NCBI RefSeq assembly: GCF_900156055.1
Contig: NZ_FTMQ01000002.1
Coordinates: 930,001 to 994,000, forward strand
Reading direction: 5' to 3'
DNA from: Rhizobium sp. RU33A
GTDB lineage: Bacteria; Pseudomonadota; Alphaproteobacteria; Rhizobiales; Rhizobiaceae
Length of the DNA: 64,000 nucleotides
Shown here piece after piece: positions 31,448 through 39,930 of this stretch (the stretch's first letter is position 1; each line of letters begins with the position of its first letter). Below the pieces are notes generated by a model, which was not told the DNA's origin, did no database searches, and worked only from the letters and a program-made list of their open reading frames with translations. The position numbers and the translations under genes were made by a program.

Positions 31448-31501
31448 GGGCCATGCAACAAGGGGCCAGACAAGACCCCGGCTGCATGGCCCGATTTTTT
31501 C
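31448..31501 (+). terminator. Strong Rho-independent terminator after the repeat protein gene
   Basis: GGGCCATGCA (31448-31457) pairs perfectly with TGCATGGCCC (31483-31492); an inner GGGG/CCCC pair extends the structure. GA and then TTTTTT follow. It is the likely 3' end of the secreted protein mRNA. The remaining part of the 31385-31793 gap holds no ORF with coding character that I can support. Confidence 0.85.
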
Positions 31502-31793
31502 ATATCGGTCGATCCCGATGCCTTGAAGACGCCCGAATCGATTGCCATATCAGCGTCAACCCGCTGGTCCGGGCCCCTCTGGTAAGAGCCTCCGGCGCTC
31601 TTGCGATGTCGGACCTTTTTCGACACCGCTGCCGGTCCAAGGACCAGTCCATGAGACACCACCACTCCATCCTGATTTCACCGGGCCGATTCCCGGCGCA
31701 TGACGGCGTACATCCGCGCCCGGGCATGCCGAAGCCGCGCATTGCTCTGCCGAGCCCTCTTGCCCAGTCGTCGGTAAGGTCGGAGGCTCTCCG

Positions 31794-32096
31794 ATGATCG
31801 GCGAATGGATCGCAGCGCTCTTTGCCGCCTTCGTCATCGATCCTGTCGAGGCGGATATTCGCCAGAGGCTCGAGGAGATGCAGGCGCCTGTGCAGGTCGT
31901 CGCCCAGGTGGGTGACTGTCTTCGGACCACCGGCCCCGTACTTGTCGACCGCGCGAGCGGGGATCTGTGGTGGGCGGCCACGACGGCGATATCGGTGACG
32001 ACCGGGCTGACAAGCCCGGCGGAATTGCTCGATGCCGGCAACCCGGCCTGTGCGCCCATCGCCGGCTATCTCATTTCCGCGGATGCGGAGGCCTGA
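31794..32096 (+). CDS. Hypothetical protein in an operon with a zeta-like gene
   Basis: The 100-residue protein has a hydrophobic N-terminus (MIGEWIAALFAAFVIDP), an amphipathic helix (EADIRQRLEEMQAPVQVVAQ), and a C-terminal part rich in small residues with two cysteines. I do not recognise the family. GGAGG stands 8 bases before the ATG. The stop is three bases before the ATG of the next gene, so the two are surely co-translated. Confidence 0.65.
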   Translation: MIGEWIAALFAAFVIDPVEADIRQRLEEMQAPVQVVAQVGDCLRTTGPVLVDRASGDLWWAATTAISVTTGLTSPAELLDAGNPACAPIAGYLISADAEA

Positions 32097-32099
32097 TTC

Positions 32100-32444
32100 A
32101 TGACCGAGGAGGAACTTCAACCCATGACACTGACCGTTGTCAAAAATGCCGCCCAATCCGCTCACCCGCATGAAGAGGACGGGCTTGGAAGTATCCGTGC
32201 CCGGCGCAACCTGCTTGCTGGCTACTGGGCCGGCTCGCTGATCGGCTTTACCGGCGACGACCTCGGGCGCTACGCCCGGGATCTGCACGCCGTCGATCAT
32301 GTCGTGGCAGGCGACAGCGACGTGATCGCGCGGCTATCGCGGGATCTGGCGACCGCAGGACACCAGATCAGCAAGGTTGATATCGAGGCAGCACTGCGCC
32401 GCTTTCACGTCCAGGCGCTGAAGGACACCGGCTGCACCGAATAA
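32100..32444 (+). CDS. Divergent paralogue of the ATP synthase inhibitor subunit zeta (DUF1476)
   Basis: The 114-residue protein aligns with alphaproteobacterial zeta proteins through RARRNLLAGYWAGSLIGFTG, YARDLHAVDHVVAGDSDVI and LSRDLATAGHQISKVDIEAALRR in separate blocks, so the four-helix core is present. The N-terminal stretch that blocks the F1-ATPase in Paracoccus (FDDRE..FE.KFAHDEE) is replaced by an unrelated sequence. It is therefore probably not a classical F1 inhibitor but a paralogue that keeps only the fold. Two starts are possible: ATG 32100 with GGAGG, and ATG 32124 with GAGGAA. It is coupled to the gene before it. Confidence 0.75.
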   Translation: MTEEELQPMTLTVVKNAAQSAHPHEEDGLGSIRARRNLLAGYWAGSLIGFTGDDLGRYARDLHAVDHVVAGDSDVIARLSRDLATAGHQISKVDIEAALRRFHVQALKDTGCTE

Positions 32445-32591
32445 GCATCTGGTTCCAAGCCTATCCAGATGGGCAATCGCTTGACGCTGTTCAGGTGTCG
32501 TTTGGTGATTGCCCGATCTGGCGTTGTTTCCCGCGAAAGACACGCTACACTCCCCATGTCACCATCAGCACGCTCGGGGAGGAGCATTGTT

Positions 32592-32963
32592 ATGAGACGT
32601 ATGTGGCCGGAGGAATTCAGTTCTCTTCTCGATGGTGCGGAGGAGGTCACGCTGATCAGCCCCGCCCGCCAGGGCGAGGATGGTTCGCATAGCGAGGCGA
32701 TCCGTCGCCAGGCACTCAAGGTGCGCCTGACACAGGCGGACTTCGAACGCATCTGGCCGCTTGCCGAAGCACGCTACCGCCTGCAGGGCCAGCGTAGCGG
32801 CAAGGCGATCACCCTGATCGTCAACAATCCCCATTACAGTCAATGGCACCCCGCCGACGGTGGCACGGTCGAAAGCGTCTCCGACGCCGGCCGTCCCTAC
32901 TCGACACACCATGTCGTGGTGCATTTCCTTCTCGATGATGTTCGGGAGACGGCGGACGCCTGA
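32592..32963 (+). CDS. Hypothetical protein
   Basis: The 123-residue protein begins MRRMWPEEFSSLLDGAEEV and contains a DFERIWPLAEARYRLQGQRSG block and a C-terminal STHHVVVHFLLDD. I do not recognise a family. The mixed helix/strand pattern and normal codon use suggest a real cytoplasmic protein. GGAG lies upstream of the ATG at 32592; the open frame extends further upstream without conserved features. The 147-base gap before it may hold its own promoter. Confidence 0.6.
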   Translation: MRRMWPEEFSSLLDGAEEVTLISPARQGEDGSHSEAIRRQALKVRLTQADFERIWPLAEARYRLQGQRSGKAITLIVNNPHYSQWHPADGGTVESVSDAGRPYSTHHVVVHFLLDDVRETADA

Positions 32964-33016
32964 GGGGTGCCCTCGCCAGGCGGATAGTGTGGTGGGGCGG
33001 AATACAATCTCTGACG

Positions 33017-33042
33017 GTTGCTGACCGTGCTCGGTCAGCAAC
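33017..33042. terminator. Perfect 11-base hairpin after the hypothetical gene
   Basis: GTTGCTGACCG and CGGTCAGCAAC pair perfectly around TGCT; TCGTTTC follows on the plus strand. It can act as a terminator for the preceding gene, although the T-tract is weak. Confidence 0.5.
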
Positions 33043-33065
33043 TCGTTTCAGGAGGCCGTAGCCAC

Positions 33066-33125
33066 GCATGTAAACGGCCATGCTGCCCAGCTGGACCAAG
33101 CGGGGTCATGCTGCCCGGTCTGCCA
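33066..33125. repeat. Short direct repeat, possible relic of an insertion sequence end
   Basis: CATGCTGCCC occurs at 33079-33088 and again at 33107-33116, 28 bases apart, in a non-coding stretch. Repeated short blocks at this spacing resemble the multiple terminal repeats of IS21-family elements. No transposase fragment, second end or target duplication is visible, so the call is weak. Confidence 0.25.
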
Positions 33126-33211
33126 TCGCCGCCTGTCGCGACTGACAGGGCGCTGCCGGAAGCGTGCTGTTAATCCCGTCCCACTTTTCACATGCGACGG
33201 TTGTGTGCGAG

Positions 33212-34663
33212 CTAGCAGCAGCCGCTATAGGCCTGGTTCCATTCTGCGAGGGCTGCTTCGATGAGGGGCCAGTCGCGATTCAATGTTTCAAATCGTCGAA
33301 CCGACTGCCGGTAGGAACTGCGCAGCTCGTTTTCGAGGGCATCGATGTCTATTCCGGGCAGACGTCCCTGCGCGACAATGGTCTTCCCCGCAACGATCAC
33401 CTGCAGGACATGTCGCGCGTTTGCGCGCGCAAAGAACAGGTCGACGGGTTCGACGTCCATGATCCTGTCGCGATCAAGGCGGTCATAGTCGAGCTCGAGG
33501 AAGTCGGCCGGTTCTCCGACCGCGATCCTGCCGGTGCCGGGCGAACCGATCGCCTGTCGTCCATGAGCAATGCTCTGCAGGAGGAAGTCTTGTCGCGACC
33601 AGTTCTTGGCAAAGCCGGTTCCGCCGTGCAGGGCATTGGCAAGCCGGATCTCGCGGATCATGTCATCGTCCTCGTCGAAGGCCTGACCATCCACGCCGAT
33701 CGCGACATGACAGCCTCGCTGCCAAGCGCCGGCAACGGGTCCGAGGCCGGATCGCAGGTGCAGATTGGATCCGGAGTTCGTGACGATGCGACAACCTGCC
33801 TCCGCAATCATGTCCAGTTCGTGTGGACGGGCATGGACGCAATGCGCCAGAGTCAATCGCGGCGAGAGCAGGCCGATGTGCTTGAGATAGCTGACGATCC
33901 CTTGCGGGAAGGTAAGGTCCGCCCATCGTCTCTGATATGGTGTCTCAAGGAGGTGCATATGCACCCTCCGACCAGTGTCCGCAGAGCGCCGAGCGATGGC
34001 CTGGAGCAGTTCGTCGGAACACCATTGCACGCCCGCCGGTCCGAATTGCACATCGACCATCGGTCCCTGGATGGCTTCGGCGATCTGTTCCGTCGTTTCG
34101 ATCAGGCGCTCGGGAGATAGGGGTGGCCGGCAAAAGGTCTCTCGCAGCAGAGCCGCGGTGCTGGCCGGAAGCTTGTCGAAGAGCGCCGTTTCGTCACCAT
34201 AGACGAGCGGATTTTCGTCTCTCAGCGCCGGGGCGAAGGCAATCCTGACGCCGACGTCCCGTGCGGCCCGTGCGACTTCGCAGGCTTCTTCGACAGGGTC
34301 GAGCTTGCCGCTGGGCCGTGTGTAGTGAACCATGACCGCACCGCAGCCGGAAAGGGCCGCCCGCGCGAGCGGCGCCAAGGCGGCCTTGTAAGCATCCGGC
34401 GGGGTCGCAAGGATCGTTCTCGGCAACCATGCCTCGAGAGGCAGAAAGGCGGTCCCGAAGGATGACATTGGCATCGGGCGTACATGATCGTGTGCATTGG
34501 CCAATGCCGGCATCACCAATGTGCGCGGGATCCCTGTCGTCAAGGCGCCGGCGTCTTCCACGGCCGTGATAATGCCGTGCTCCCACCGAATACGGCGCTC
34601 CTTCTGCGGGCCTTGAGGCTCGCCGATCGTGTGGCTCGCGTATAGCTCTCCCGAATGGGTCAT
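33212..34663 (-). CDS. Amidohydrolase-superfamily deaminase/chlorohydrolase-like enzyme
   Basis: The 483-residue enzyme belongs to the subtype III amidohydrolases (ATZ/TRZ, guanine deaminase and related). Metal-site residues are visible: NAHDHVRP (His-x-His), HMHLLETP, LAHCVHA and the Asp of IGVDGQAFDED. The N-terminal strand carries the composite-domain start, and the C-terminus closes it with IVAGKTIVAQGRLPG. Members remove amino, chloro or similar groups from heterocycles. Its ATG overlaps the stop of the upstream transferase gene by four bases, so it is the last gene of the transporter operon that begins near 38984. The substrate is unknown. Confidence 0.88.
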   Translation of the reverse strand: MTHSGELYASHTIGEPQGPQKERRIRWEHGIITAVEDAGALTTGIPRTLVMPALANAHDHVRPMPMSSFGTAFLPLEAWLPRTILATPPDAYKAALAPLARAALSGCGAVMVHYTRPSGKLDPVEEACEVARAARDVGVRIAFAPALRDENPLVYGDETALFDKLPASTAALLRETFCRPPLSPERLIETTEQIAEAIQGPMVDVQFGPAGVQWCSDELLQAIARRSADTGRRVHMHLLETPYQRRWADLTFPQGIVSYLKHIGLLSPRLTLAHCVHARPHELDMIAEAGCRIVTNSGSNLHLRSGLGPVAGAWQRGCHVAIGVDGQAFDEDDDMIREIRLANALHGGTGFAKNWSRQDFLLQSIAHGRQAIGSPGTGRIAVGEPADFLELDYDRLDRDRIMDVEPVDLFFARANARHVLQVIVAGKTIVAQGRLPGIDIDALENELRSSYRQSVRRFETLNRDWPLIEAALAEWNQAYSGCC

Positions 34664-36264
34664 CGGTTCTGTTCCCGCGATAAGGTGAAACCAGCCGCTG
34701 AGCCGTTGCCGCGGGGATCATGGGCACCTTCCACATTTCTATCGTCGGACAGGCGGATCACACCTGCCTGGCCAAAAATCGGAGAGAGGGCGGGGAGCAT
34801 CGCGACTTCATGGCCGAGAGCTGAAAGTGCTTCGGCCTCCTCAGGAGGCAGCGATCCCTCGATCTTCAGGCTGTCACGGGTGTCGGAGAAGGTTCGCCCT
34901 AGCAGGAAACGTGGCTGGGCCAGCGCCGCTTGGGGCGTCATGCCGTCGTCTATCAGGCTGGTCAGCAGCACGGACAGCGTCTGTGGCTGACCGTCGGCAC
35001 CCTGCGTGCCGTAGAGGAGAGAGGGTTCGCCGTCCCGGATCGCGATGCCCGGGTTGAGGGTGTAGAAGGGGCGCTTGCCGGGCGCCAGGCAATTCGGGTG
35101 GCCGGGTTCAGTCGAAAAGGCTGCGCCACGATTTTGCCAGAGGATGCCTGTCCCGGGTACGATCACGCCACTGCCCCAATCGAAATATGTGCTCTGCAGG
35201 ACGCTGGCGCAGCGTCCCTGAGGATCTGCAACGGCAAAGAAGACGGTATCTGCGCTGTTGACCGGATGAGGCCACGCCATGGCGGATGCGGGATCGATCC
35301 TGCCCGCTGCGGCGTCGAGCGTGCCTGCTTCGAGCATGGCTGCGGCCGGGTCATGCTTTCCAGTATCGAAATCCGGATCGGCGATCGATGACCGCTTCAG
35401 GAAAGCCTGCTTGGTCGCCTCGACAAGCAGATGGATCCGGGCAGCGGTTCCCGGGGTCGTCTCTGCGAGATCGAACCGGGAGAGGATGCCCATGATGGCA
35501 AGCGTCGAGCAGCCCTGTGTTGGGGGTGGCGGGGCAAGCAGCAGCGTTCCGCGATAATCCAGCGCCAGCGGATCGACCTCACGCGTGCGAGTGGCAGCCA
35601 GATCTGAGGCGTTTAGCGGCGATCCTGTTTTTGCCAAGCCATCCGCGATCGCTTCCGCTAGGGACCCCTCGTAGAAGCTGCGGTATCCGTCATTCGCAAG
35701 GGACCGCAGGCTTGCAGCCAACTCCGGTTGACGCAGGAGCCCCGCGTCGCTGCGATGGTTGAAGATTTCGGAAAATCCGGGCCATGCGGGATGATCGTCA
35801 GCGCGAAAATCCAGCCAGAAATCCTGGGAAGGGCTTGGGACATAGCCGCCCTCTGCCAGTTCGATCGCCGGGGCTATCAGGTCCGAAAAACTTTCCTGAC
35901 CGGCCCAGTTTGCTCCGCTGAAGGTGAGTGCATGACCCCAGCTGTCAACCGCGCAGGCAGAAGTCAGCATCGATGACGGGCCACGGGTTGGAATGGCGTC
36001 TTTGGGAACAGTGACCCCGGCGGCCGCCTGGCCTATGCCGAGAAAGCAGCGACGGCGCCCCTCCCGATCGCAGACCAACCAGACGGCATCACCCCCAAGG
36101 CCGCAAAAATGGGGCATGACCACCGCGAGCACTGCGGCTACTGCGACTGCCGCTTCGATTGCGTTGCCTCCGCGTTCCAGCACGGCCCTGCCGGCCTCCG
36201 TTGCGAGCGGGTGAGGGCTCACGACCATGCCTGTTTCCAATGGGTGGGAACGTGTTGGCTGCAT
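34660..36264 (-). CDS. Gamma-glutamyltransferase-fold hydrolase 1 (variant substrate pocket)
   Basis: The 534-residue Ntn-hydrolase has the GGT fold: an N-terminal VVSPHPLATEAGRAVLERGGNA, the autocleavage/nucleophile site NSADTVFFAVAD with Thr340 as the likely new N-terminus, and the small-subunit core with NRGAAFSTEPGHPN and GKRPFYTLNPG. No signal peptide is present, so it acts in the cytoplasm. The position that usually holds the arginine binding the glutamyl alpha-carboxylate reads GIGQAAAG (Gln79). The substrate may therefore be another amide rather than a gamma-glutamyl compound. It follows the ABC binding-protein gene and overlaps the amidohydrolase gene. Confidence 0.88.
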   Translation of the reverse strand: MQPTRSHPLETGMVVSPHPLATEAGRAVLERGGNAIEAAVAVAAVLAVVMPHFCGLGGDAVWLVCDREGRRRCFLGIGQAAAGVTVPKDAIPTRGPSSMLTSACAVDSWGHALTFSGANWAGQESFSDLIAPAIELAEGGYVPSPSQDFWLDFRADDHPAWPGFSEIFNHRSDAGLLRQPELAASLRSLANDGYRSFYEGSLAEAIADGLAKTGSPLNASDLAATRTREVDPLALDYRGTLLLAPPPPTQGCSTLAIMGILSRFDLAETTPGTAARIHLLVEATKQAFLKRSSIADPDFDTGKHDPAAAMLEAGTLDAAAGRIDPASAMAWPHPVNSADTVFFAVADPQGRCASVLQSTYFDWGSGVIVPGTGILWQNRGAAFSTEPGHPNCLAPGKRPFYTLNPGIAIRDGEPSLLYGTQGADGQPQTLSVLLTSLIDDGMTPQAALAQPRFLLGRTFSDTRDSLKIEGSLPPEEAEALSALGHEVAMLPALSPIFGQAGVIRLSDDRNVEGAHDPRGNGSAAGFTLSREQNR

Positions 36265-36287
36265 TGTAATCGCTCGTTCGGTTTCGG

Positions 36288-36312
36288 GGCCGGCGGCAGG
36301 ATGCCGCCGGCC
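36288..36312 (-). other. Intercistronic hairpin between binding-protein and transferase genes
   Basis: GGCCGGCGGCA (36288-36298) and TGCCGCCGGCC (36302-36312) form an 11-base perfect stem with a three-base loop, just after the stop of the binding-protein gene and with no T-tract. Such structures protect the upstream mRNA segment and set more binding protein than downstream enzyme. Confidence 0.6.
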
Positions 36313-36323
36313 GGGCTATTGGA

Positions 36324-37346
36324 TCAGTTGACCGTGTAGGTGAGTTTGCGCTCTTCGAGCGGCGGCAGGAACTGGCGGTCGAAGATCTGCTCGGCCGTCG
36401 GCTTGGACGGCAACTGATAGCCTTCGGCCACGATGTCGATGGAGCGGGCAAGGCGGCTGTCATCGACATCGCCCAGTCCGAGCTTTTCGACTTCCGGGGA
36501 GACGATCAGGTTCTCGTATGAGAATTCCAGGCGATCGTGCTCCAGATCGCGCTTGACGAGGTTGTCGTAAGCGACGACGGAATCCATGCCCTTTTCAGTG
36601 TCGAGCCCGATTTCGATAGCGGCCTTGTTGACCGCGCGGACCAGGCCGGCGACCGCCTGAGGGTTCTCGGCAATCAGCTTCTGCGACACCATAAGGCCGT
36701 TCGAGTAGAGGTCGAGGCCGTGATCACCGAACAGCAGCCAGTTATAGTCCTTTGCGGGATCCTGGCGGTTGTTGATCAGGTTGAACCAGCTGGTGATGTT
36801 GAACACCAGTGCACCGTCGATATCGCCTTTGATCAGCATGGGTTCCTGCAGGTTCGGACCCATGTTGTCGATCCTGACCTGGGCCATGTCGACCTTGTTG
36901 AGGGTGGCCAGGACGGTGACCAGGCGGGTCGTCGGCGTTCCCTGCGCTCCACCGAGCGTCTTGCCGACGAGGTCGGCCGGCGTGGTGATATTGGTCTCCT
37001 TTTTGCTGACGATGGCGAAGGGTGGCTTGTTCCAAAGCTGGTAGACCATCACAGGCGCTTCATCCGGGCGGGTCGCGGCATTCTGGATGATGGCGTTGAT
37101 ATCGCCGAAGCCGGCATCATAGGTACCCGACATGATGCGAGTGACGGTGGCTGCCGAGCCTTCGCCCTGGTCAATGGTCACGTCGAGGCCTTCCGCTTCG
37201 AAGTAGCCGGCTTCCTTGGCCAGAAGAAAGGCAGCGTCCGATCCTTGCGTCTTCCAGCCCAGCGTGAACTTGATTGCGGTGTCGGCTAGCGCCGCGCTGT
37301 TGAGGCAAAGGCCAAGAGCGACGGTGGAGAGAAATGTCTTCAGCAT
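36324..37346 (-). CDS. ABC importer substrate-binding protein, NMT1/SsuA type
   Basis: The 340-residue periplasmic protein has a signal peptide (MLKTFLSTVALGLCLNSAALA) and the NMT1/THI5-like/SsuA fold: KFTLGWKTQGSDAAFLLAKEAGYF at the N-terminus, then VTIDQGEGSAATV and VGKTLGGAQGTPTTRLV. Family members bind sulfonates, taurine, pyrimidines or aromatic acids. The operon holds an amidohydrolase and a GGT-fold enzyme but no sulfonate monooxygenase, so a nitrogen compound is more likely than a sulfonate. It is the third gene of the unit, after the ATPase and permease. Confidence 0.9.
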   Translation of the reverse strand: MLKTFLSTVALGLCLNSAALADTAIKFTLGWKTQGSDAAFLLAKEAGYFEAEGLDVTIDQGEGSAATVTRIMSGTYDAGFGDINAIIQNAATRPDEAPVMVYQLWNKPPFAIVSKKETNITTPADLVGKTLGGAQGTPTTRLVTVLATLNKVDMAQVRIDNMGPNLQEPMLIKGDIDGALVFNITSWFNLINNRQDPAKDYNWLLFGDHGLDLYSNGLMVSQKLIAENPQAVAGLVRAVNKAAIEIGLDTEKGMDSVVAYDNLVKRDLEHDRLEFSYENLIVSPEVEKLGLGDVDDSRLARSIDIVAEGYQLPSKPTAEQIFDRQFLPPLEERKLTYTVN

Positions 37347-37369
37347 GGTGAGCTCCGATTGTTCGAGGG

Positions 37370-38146
37370 TCAGGCGGTGGTGGTGAGATCATTGCGGCGG
37401 TTCGCCCAGCCGGCGACACGCATTTCGACGAGAGAGAAGGCGGCGTAGAGAAGCACGCCGAGCACTGCGAGAATGAACAGTCCCGCAAAGACCAGCGGCA
37501 CGTCGAAATTCGAGGATGCCGTCATCATCACATTGCCGATGCCGCGATTGGAGGCGACGGTCTCCGACAGGACGGAGCCGACAAAGGCAAAGGTCGCGGC
37601 GATTTTCAGAGAGGCAAAGAAGAAGGGCATGGTGCGCGGCAGCCCGACATTCCACAGAATGTCCAGCTTGCTGGCGCCCATCGACTTCAGGACGTCCTCA
37701 AGTTCAGGCTCGGTGGTGGCCAGCCCTGTCGCGATGTTGACGACGATCGGGAAGAAGCACATGGCCAGCGCCGTCAGGATCGCCGGCACGGAACCGGATC
37801 CGAACCAGAGAACGAAGATCGGAACGACGGCCACCTTGGGGATCGAGGAAAAGCCGATCAGCAGGGGATAGGCCGTATCATAGGCAATCCTGGAGGTGCC
37901 GATACAAGCCCCGATCAGCAGGCCGACCGTGACGCCGAGGAGGAAGCCCACCATCGTCGTCCATAGTGTCTGCAGGATATGCGGCCAGAGGACATCGAAA
38001 CGGTCCACCAGCGTCGCCATGACCTGCGAGGGGCGGGGCAGGACGAGGTCGGAAACCTGCAACGCGATGCAGAGGATTTCCCAGAGGCCGAAGAAGGCGA
38101 AGATCAGGAATGCTGCCCAGAAGCGGCGGCGAATGGTGTAGGACAT
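37370..38146 (-). CDS. ABC importer permease, SsuC/TauC type
   Basis: The 258-residue inner-membrane permease has six hydrophobic segments and the binding-protein-dependent transport motif in the cytoplasmic loop (LKSMGASKLDILWNVGLPRTMPF, the EAA motif). The start at 38146 (MSYTIRRRF) lies two bases after the ATPase stop, so translation is coupled; an 11-codon longer frame overlaps the ATPase gene and is not conserved. It forms the channel of the importer with the neighbouring ATPase. Confidence 0.92.
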   Translation of the reverse strand: MSYTIRRRFWAAFLIFAFFGLWEILCIALQVSDLVLPRPSQVMATLVDRFDVLWPHILQTLWTTMVGFLLGVTVGLLIGACIGTSRIAYDTAYPLLIGFSSIPKVAVVPIFVLWFGSGSVPAILTALAMCFFPIVVNIATGLATTEPELEDVLKSMGASKLDILWNVGLPRTMPFFFASLKIAATFAFVGSVLSETVASNRGIGNVMMTASSNFDVPLVFAGLFILAVLGVLLYAAFSLVEMRVAGWANRRNDLTTTA

Positions 38147-38147
38147 C

Positions 38148-38984
38148 TCAGGCCTCCTCGGCGACGTCGGTGCGGGCATCGATAATCAGCTCGCGCAGGC
38201 GCTGGTTAAGCGCCGTGAATTCCGGCTCGAAGGTCATTGGGACCGTGCGGGGGCGGGCGAAGTCGACGGTGCTGTCGTCGATGATCCTGCCAGGGCGGGC
38301 GCTCATCACGCAGATGCGCGATGCCAGAAAGCCGGCTTCCTTGAGGTCATGCGTCACCAGCAGAACCGTCGGTTTGCGCTTCATCCAGAGCGACTGCATC
38401 GTCGCCCAGAGCTCCTCGCGGGTGAACTGGTCGAGCGCCCCGAAGGGTTCGTCGAGCAGGAGAAGGCTCGGTTCATGGACCAGGGCACGACAAAGATTGG
38501 CGCGCTGCAACATGCCCCCGGACAGCTGCCAGGGGTAGTGGTTTGCGAAGCGCTGTAGCCCGACGTCCGCCAGAAGGGTGTGGACGCGATCGCGGTACTC
38601 CGTATTCTTCTTGGAGCGGTACTGCGAGCGGAACGGGCGCACGATCTTCAAAGGCAGCATGACGTTGCGTTCGATGGTCAGCCAGGGAAGGAGCGTTGGG
38701 TTCTGGAAGGCCATGCCGATGCGCAGAGCCTTGGCGCTGACTTCCTTGCCGCCGACGATCACCGCACCGCTGCTCGGCTGCAACAGGCCGGAGGCCAGTT
38801 TCAGAATAGTAGACTTGCCGCAGCCGGACGGGCCGACGAGCGCGAGGAACTCGCCCTCGGCAATCTTGAGGCTCGTTTCCTGCAAGGCCGCAACTGCTCT
38901 TTCTCCGCGGCCAAAGGATACAGCCGCCTGCGACAGCTCTACCGCCACAGGATGTCTGTCTCTCGTTTCTGAATAATCGATCAT
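38148..38984 (-). CDS. ABC importer ATP-binding protein, SsuB/TauB type
   Basis: The 278-residue ATPase has Walker A GPSGCGKST, the Q-loop MAFQNPTLLPW, the signature LSGGMLQRANL, Walker B LLLLDEPFGALD and the switch histidine VTHDLKEAG. The start at 38984 (MIDYSETRD) has a GGTGAGGTG Shine-Dalgarno; a longer frame from 39041 is not conserved. It is the first gene of the operon 38984-33212 and faces the divergent GntR gene, its likely regulator. Confidence 0.93.
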   Translation of the reverse strand: MIDYSETRDRHPVAVELSQAAVSFGRGERAVAALQETSLKIAEGEFLALVGPSGCGKSTILKLASGLLQPSSGAVIVGGKEVSAKALRIGMAFQNPTLLPWLTIERNVMLPLKIVRPFRSQYRSKKNTEYRDRVHTLLADVGLQRFANHYPWQLSGGMLQRANLCRALVHEPSLLLLDEPFGALDQFTREELWATMQSLWMKRKPTVLLVTHDLKEAGFLASRICVMSARPGRIIDDSTVDFARPRTVPMTFEPEFTALNQRLRELIIDARTDVAEEA

Positions 38985-39012
38985 GCACCTCACCTTCAGT
39001 TGCTGCGAGAGG

Positions 39013-39110
39013 TGTATGCAATGGGCGTGCCAGACGGGCACACGGGAGACGGAAGGTAGGAATCAAGGCGGTTTCAACGACACGAAATGTCCATACGAAA
39101 AGTGCATGCA
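39013..39110. promoter_or_regulatory. Candidate GntR sites upstream of the SsuB-type operon
   Basis: TGTATGCA (39013-39020) and the self-complementary TGCATGCA (39103-39110) lie in the gap between the ABC operon and the divergent GntR gene. The first octamer recurs in reverse, inside a palindrome, at 40370-40377 before the other genes of the cluster. They are candidate operators for the GntR protein. Confidence 0.45.
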
Positions 39111-39205
39111 ATTAATTTGTGCAGTTTGCTTGCTGTCGCGGCATTGATGCGAGTTGAAAAAGCGGCGTCGGTGGATTATCCAGAGCGGCATGAAGGGAAC
39201 TTGTC

Positions 39206-39910
39206 ATGGCATCTGAGAAGCGTCGGCCGCGGAGCGAAATCGATCGCGTCCAGGGCATTTGCCATGCTCTGCGCACGGCCATCATCGAACGCGCGCTTTT
39301 GCCGGGCGACCGGTTGCCCGAAGATGCACTTGGTGAACGTTTTGGTGTCAGCCGCACGATCGCCAGGCACGCGCTTGGTCAGCTGGCAGCCGAAGGTCTG
39401 GTGGATCTGAGGCGTAATCGGATCGCCGTCGTGGCGACACCTTCCTTCGAGGATGCCAGAGACATTTTCGACATCCGGGTCGACCTTGAACGTCAGGTGG
39501 TGCGTCATCTCGCGGGTAAGCTGACGGACACGCAAGTCAAACAGTTGAAGGCGATCGTTGAGGCAGAGCATGAAGCGCGCCATGGCGCAGAAGGCACATC
39601 AATCCGCCTCGCGACAGAATTCCATGTCCGGCTTGCGGAGATGACTGGCAAGCCAATACTCATTCGCTACGTGACTGAGATCTGCTACCGCGCCGGCCTG
39701 TCCCTGTCCGCCTTTGCGCGTCCTCATTCCTCCGACTGCGCCGTCAGCGAGCATCTGGAGTTGATCGACGCCATCCAGCAGGGACCCGCCGAGCGGGCCT
39801 GCACGTTGATGGATGAACATCTGGAGGCTGTCGCATCCCGGGCGCTGTTGCAAAGCTCAGGCGCCAGAAGCCGAGATCTGATGAATATCCTTGCGCCCTA
39901 CGCCGATTGA
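39206..39910 (+). CDS. GntR-family (FCD domain) transcriptional regulator 1
   Basis: The 234-residue regulator has an N-terminal winged helix-turn-helix (GDRLPEDALGERFGVSRTIAR, HALGQLAAEGLVDL) and a C-terminal FCD ligand-binding domain. The pattern includes DIFDIRVDLERQVVRHLAG, the metal-associated residues in ATEFHVRLAEMTG, and a final HLELIDAIQQG plus MDEHLEAV. It is divergent from the SsuB-type operon and convergent with the NTF2-like gene. It probably controls both flanking units in response to the imported substrate or a breakdown product. Confidence 0.92.
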   Translation: MASEKRRPRSEIDRVQGICHALRTAIIERALLPGDRLPEDALGERFGVSRTIARHALGQLAAEGLVDLRRNRIAVVATPSFEDARDIFDIRVDLERQVVRHLAGKLTDTQVKQLKAIVEAEHEARHGAEGTSIRLATEFHVRLAEMTGKPILIRYVTEICYRAGLSLSAFARPHSSDCAVSEHLELIDAIQQGPAERACTLMDEHLEAVASRALLQSSGARSRDLMNILAPYAD

Positions 39911-39930
39911 AACTGTCTTAAGCGGCGATC

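Noticed and set aside
31453..31797. Open frame of 114 codons after the terminator
   Set aside because: It begins inside the terminator hairpin, has no Shine-Dalgarno, and its composition is unlike the neighbouring genes; not accepted as a gene.
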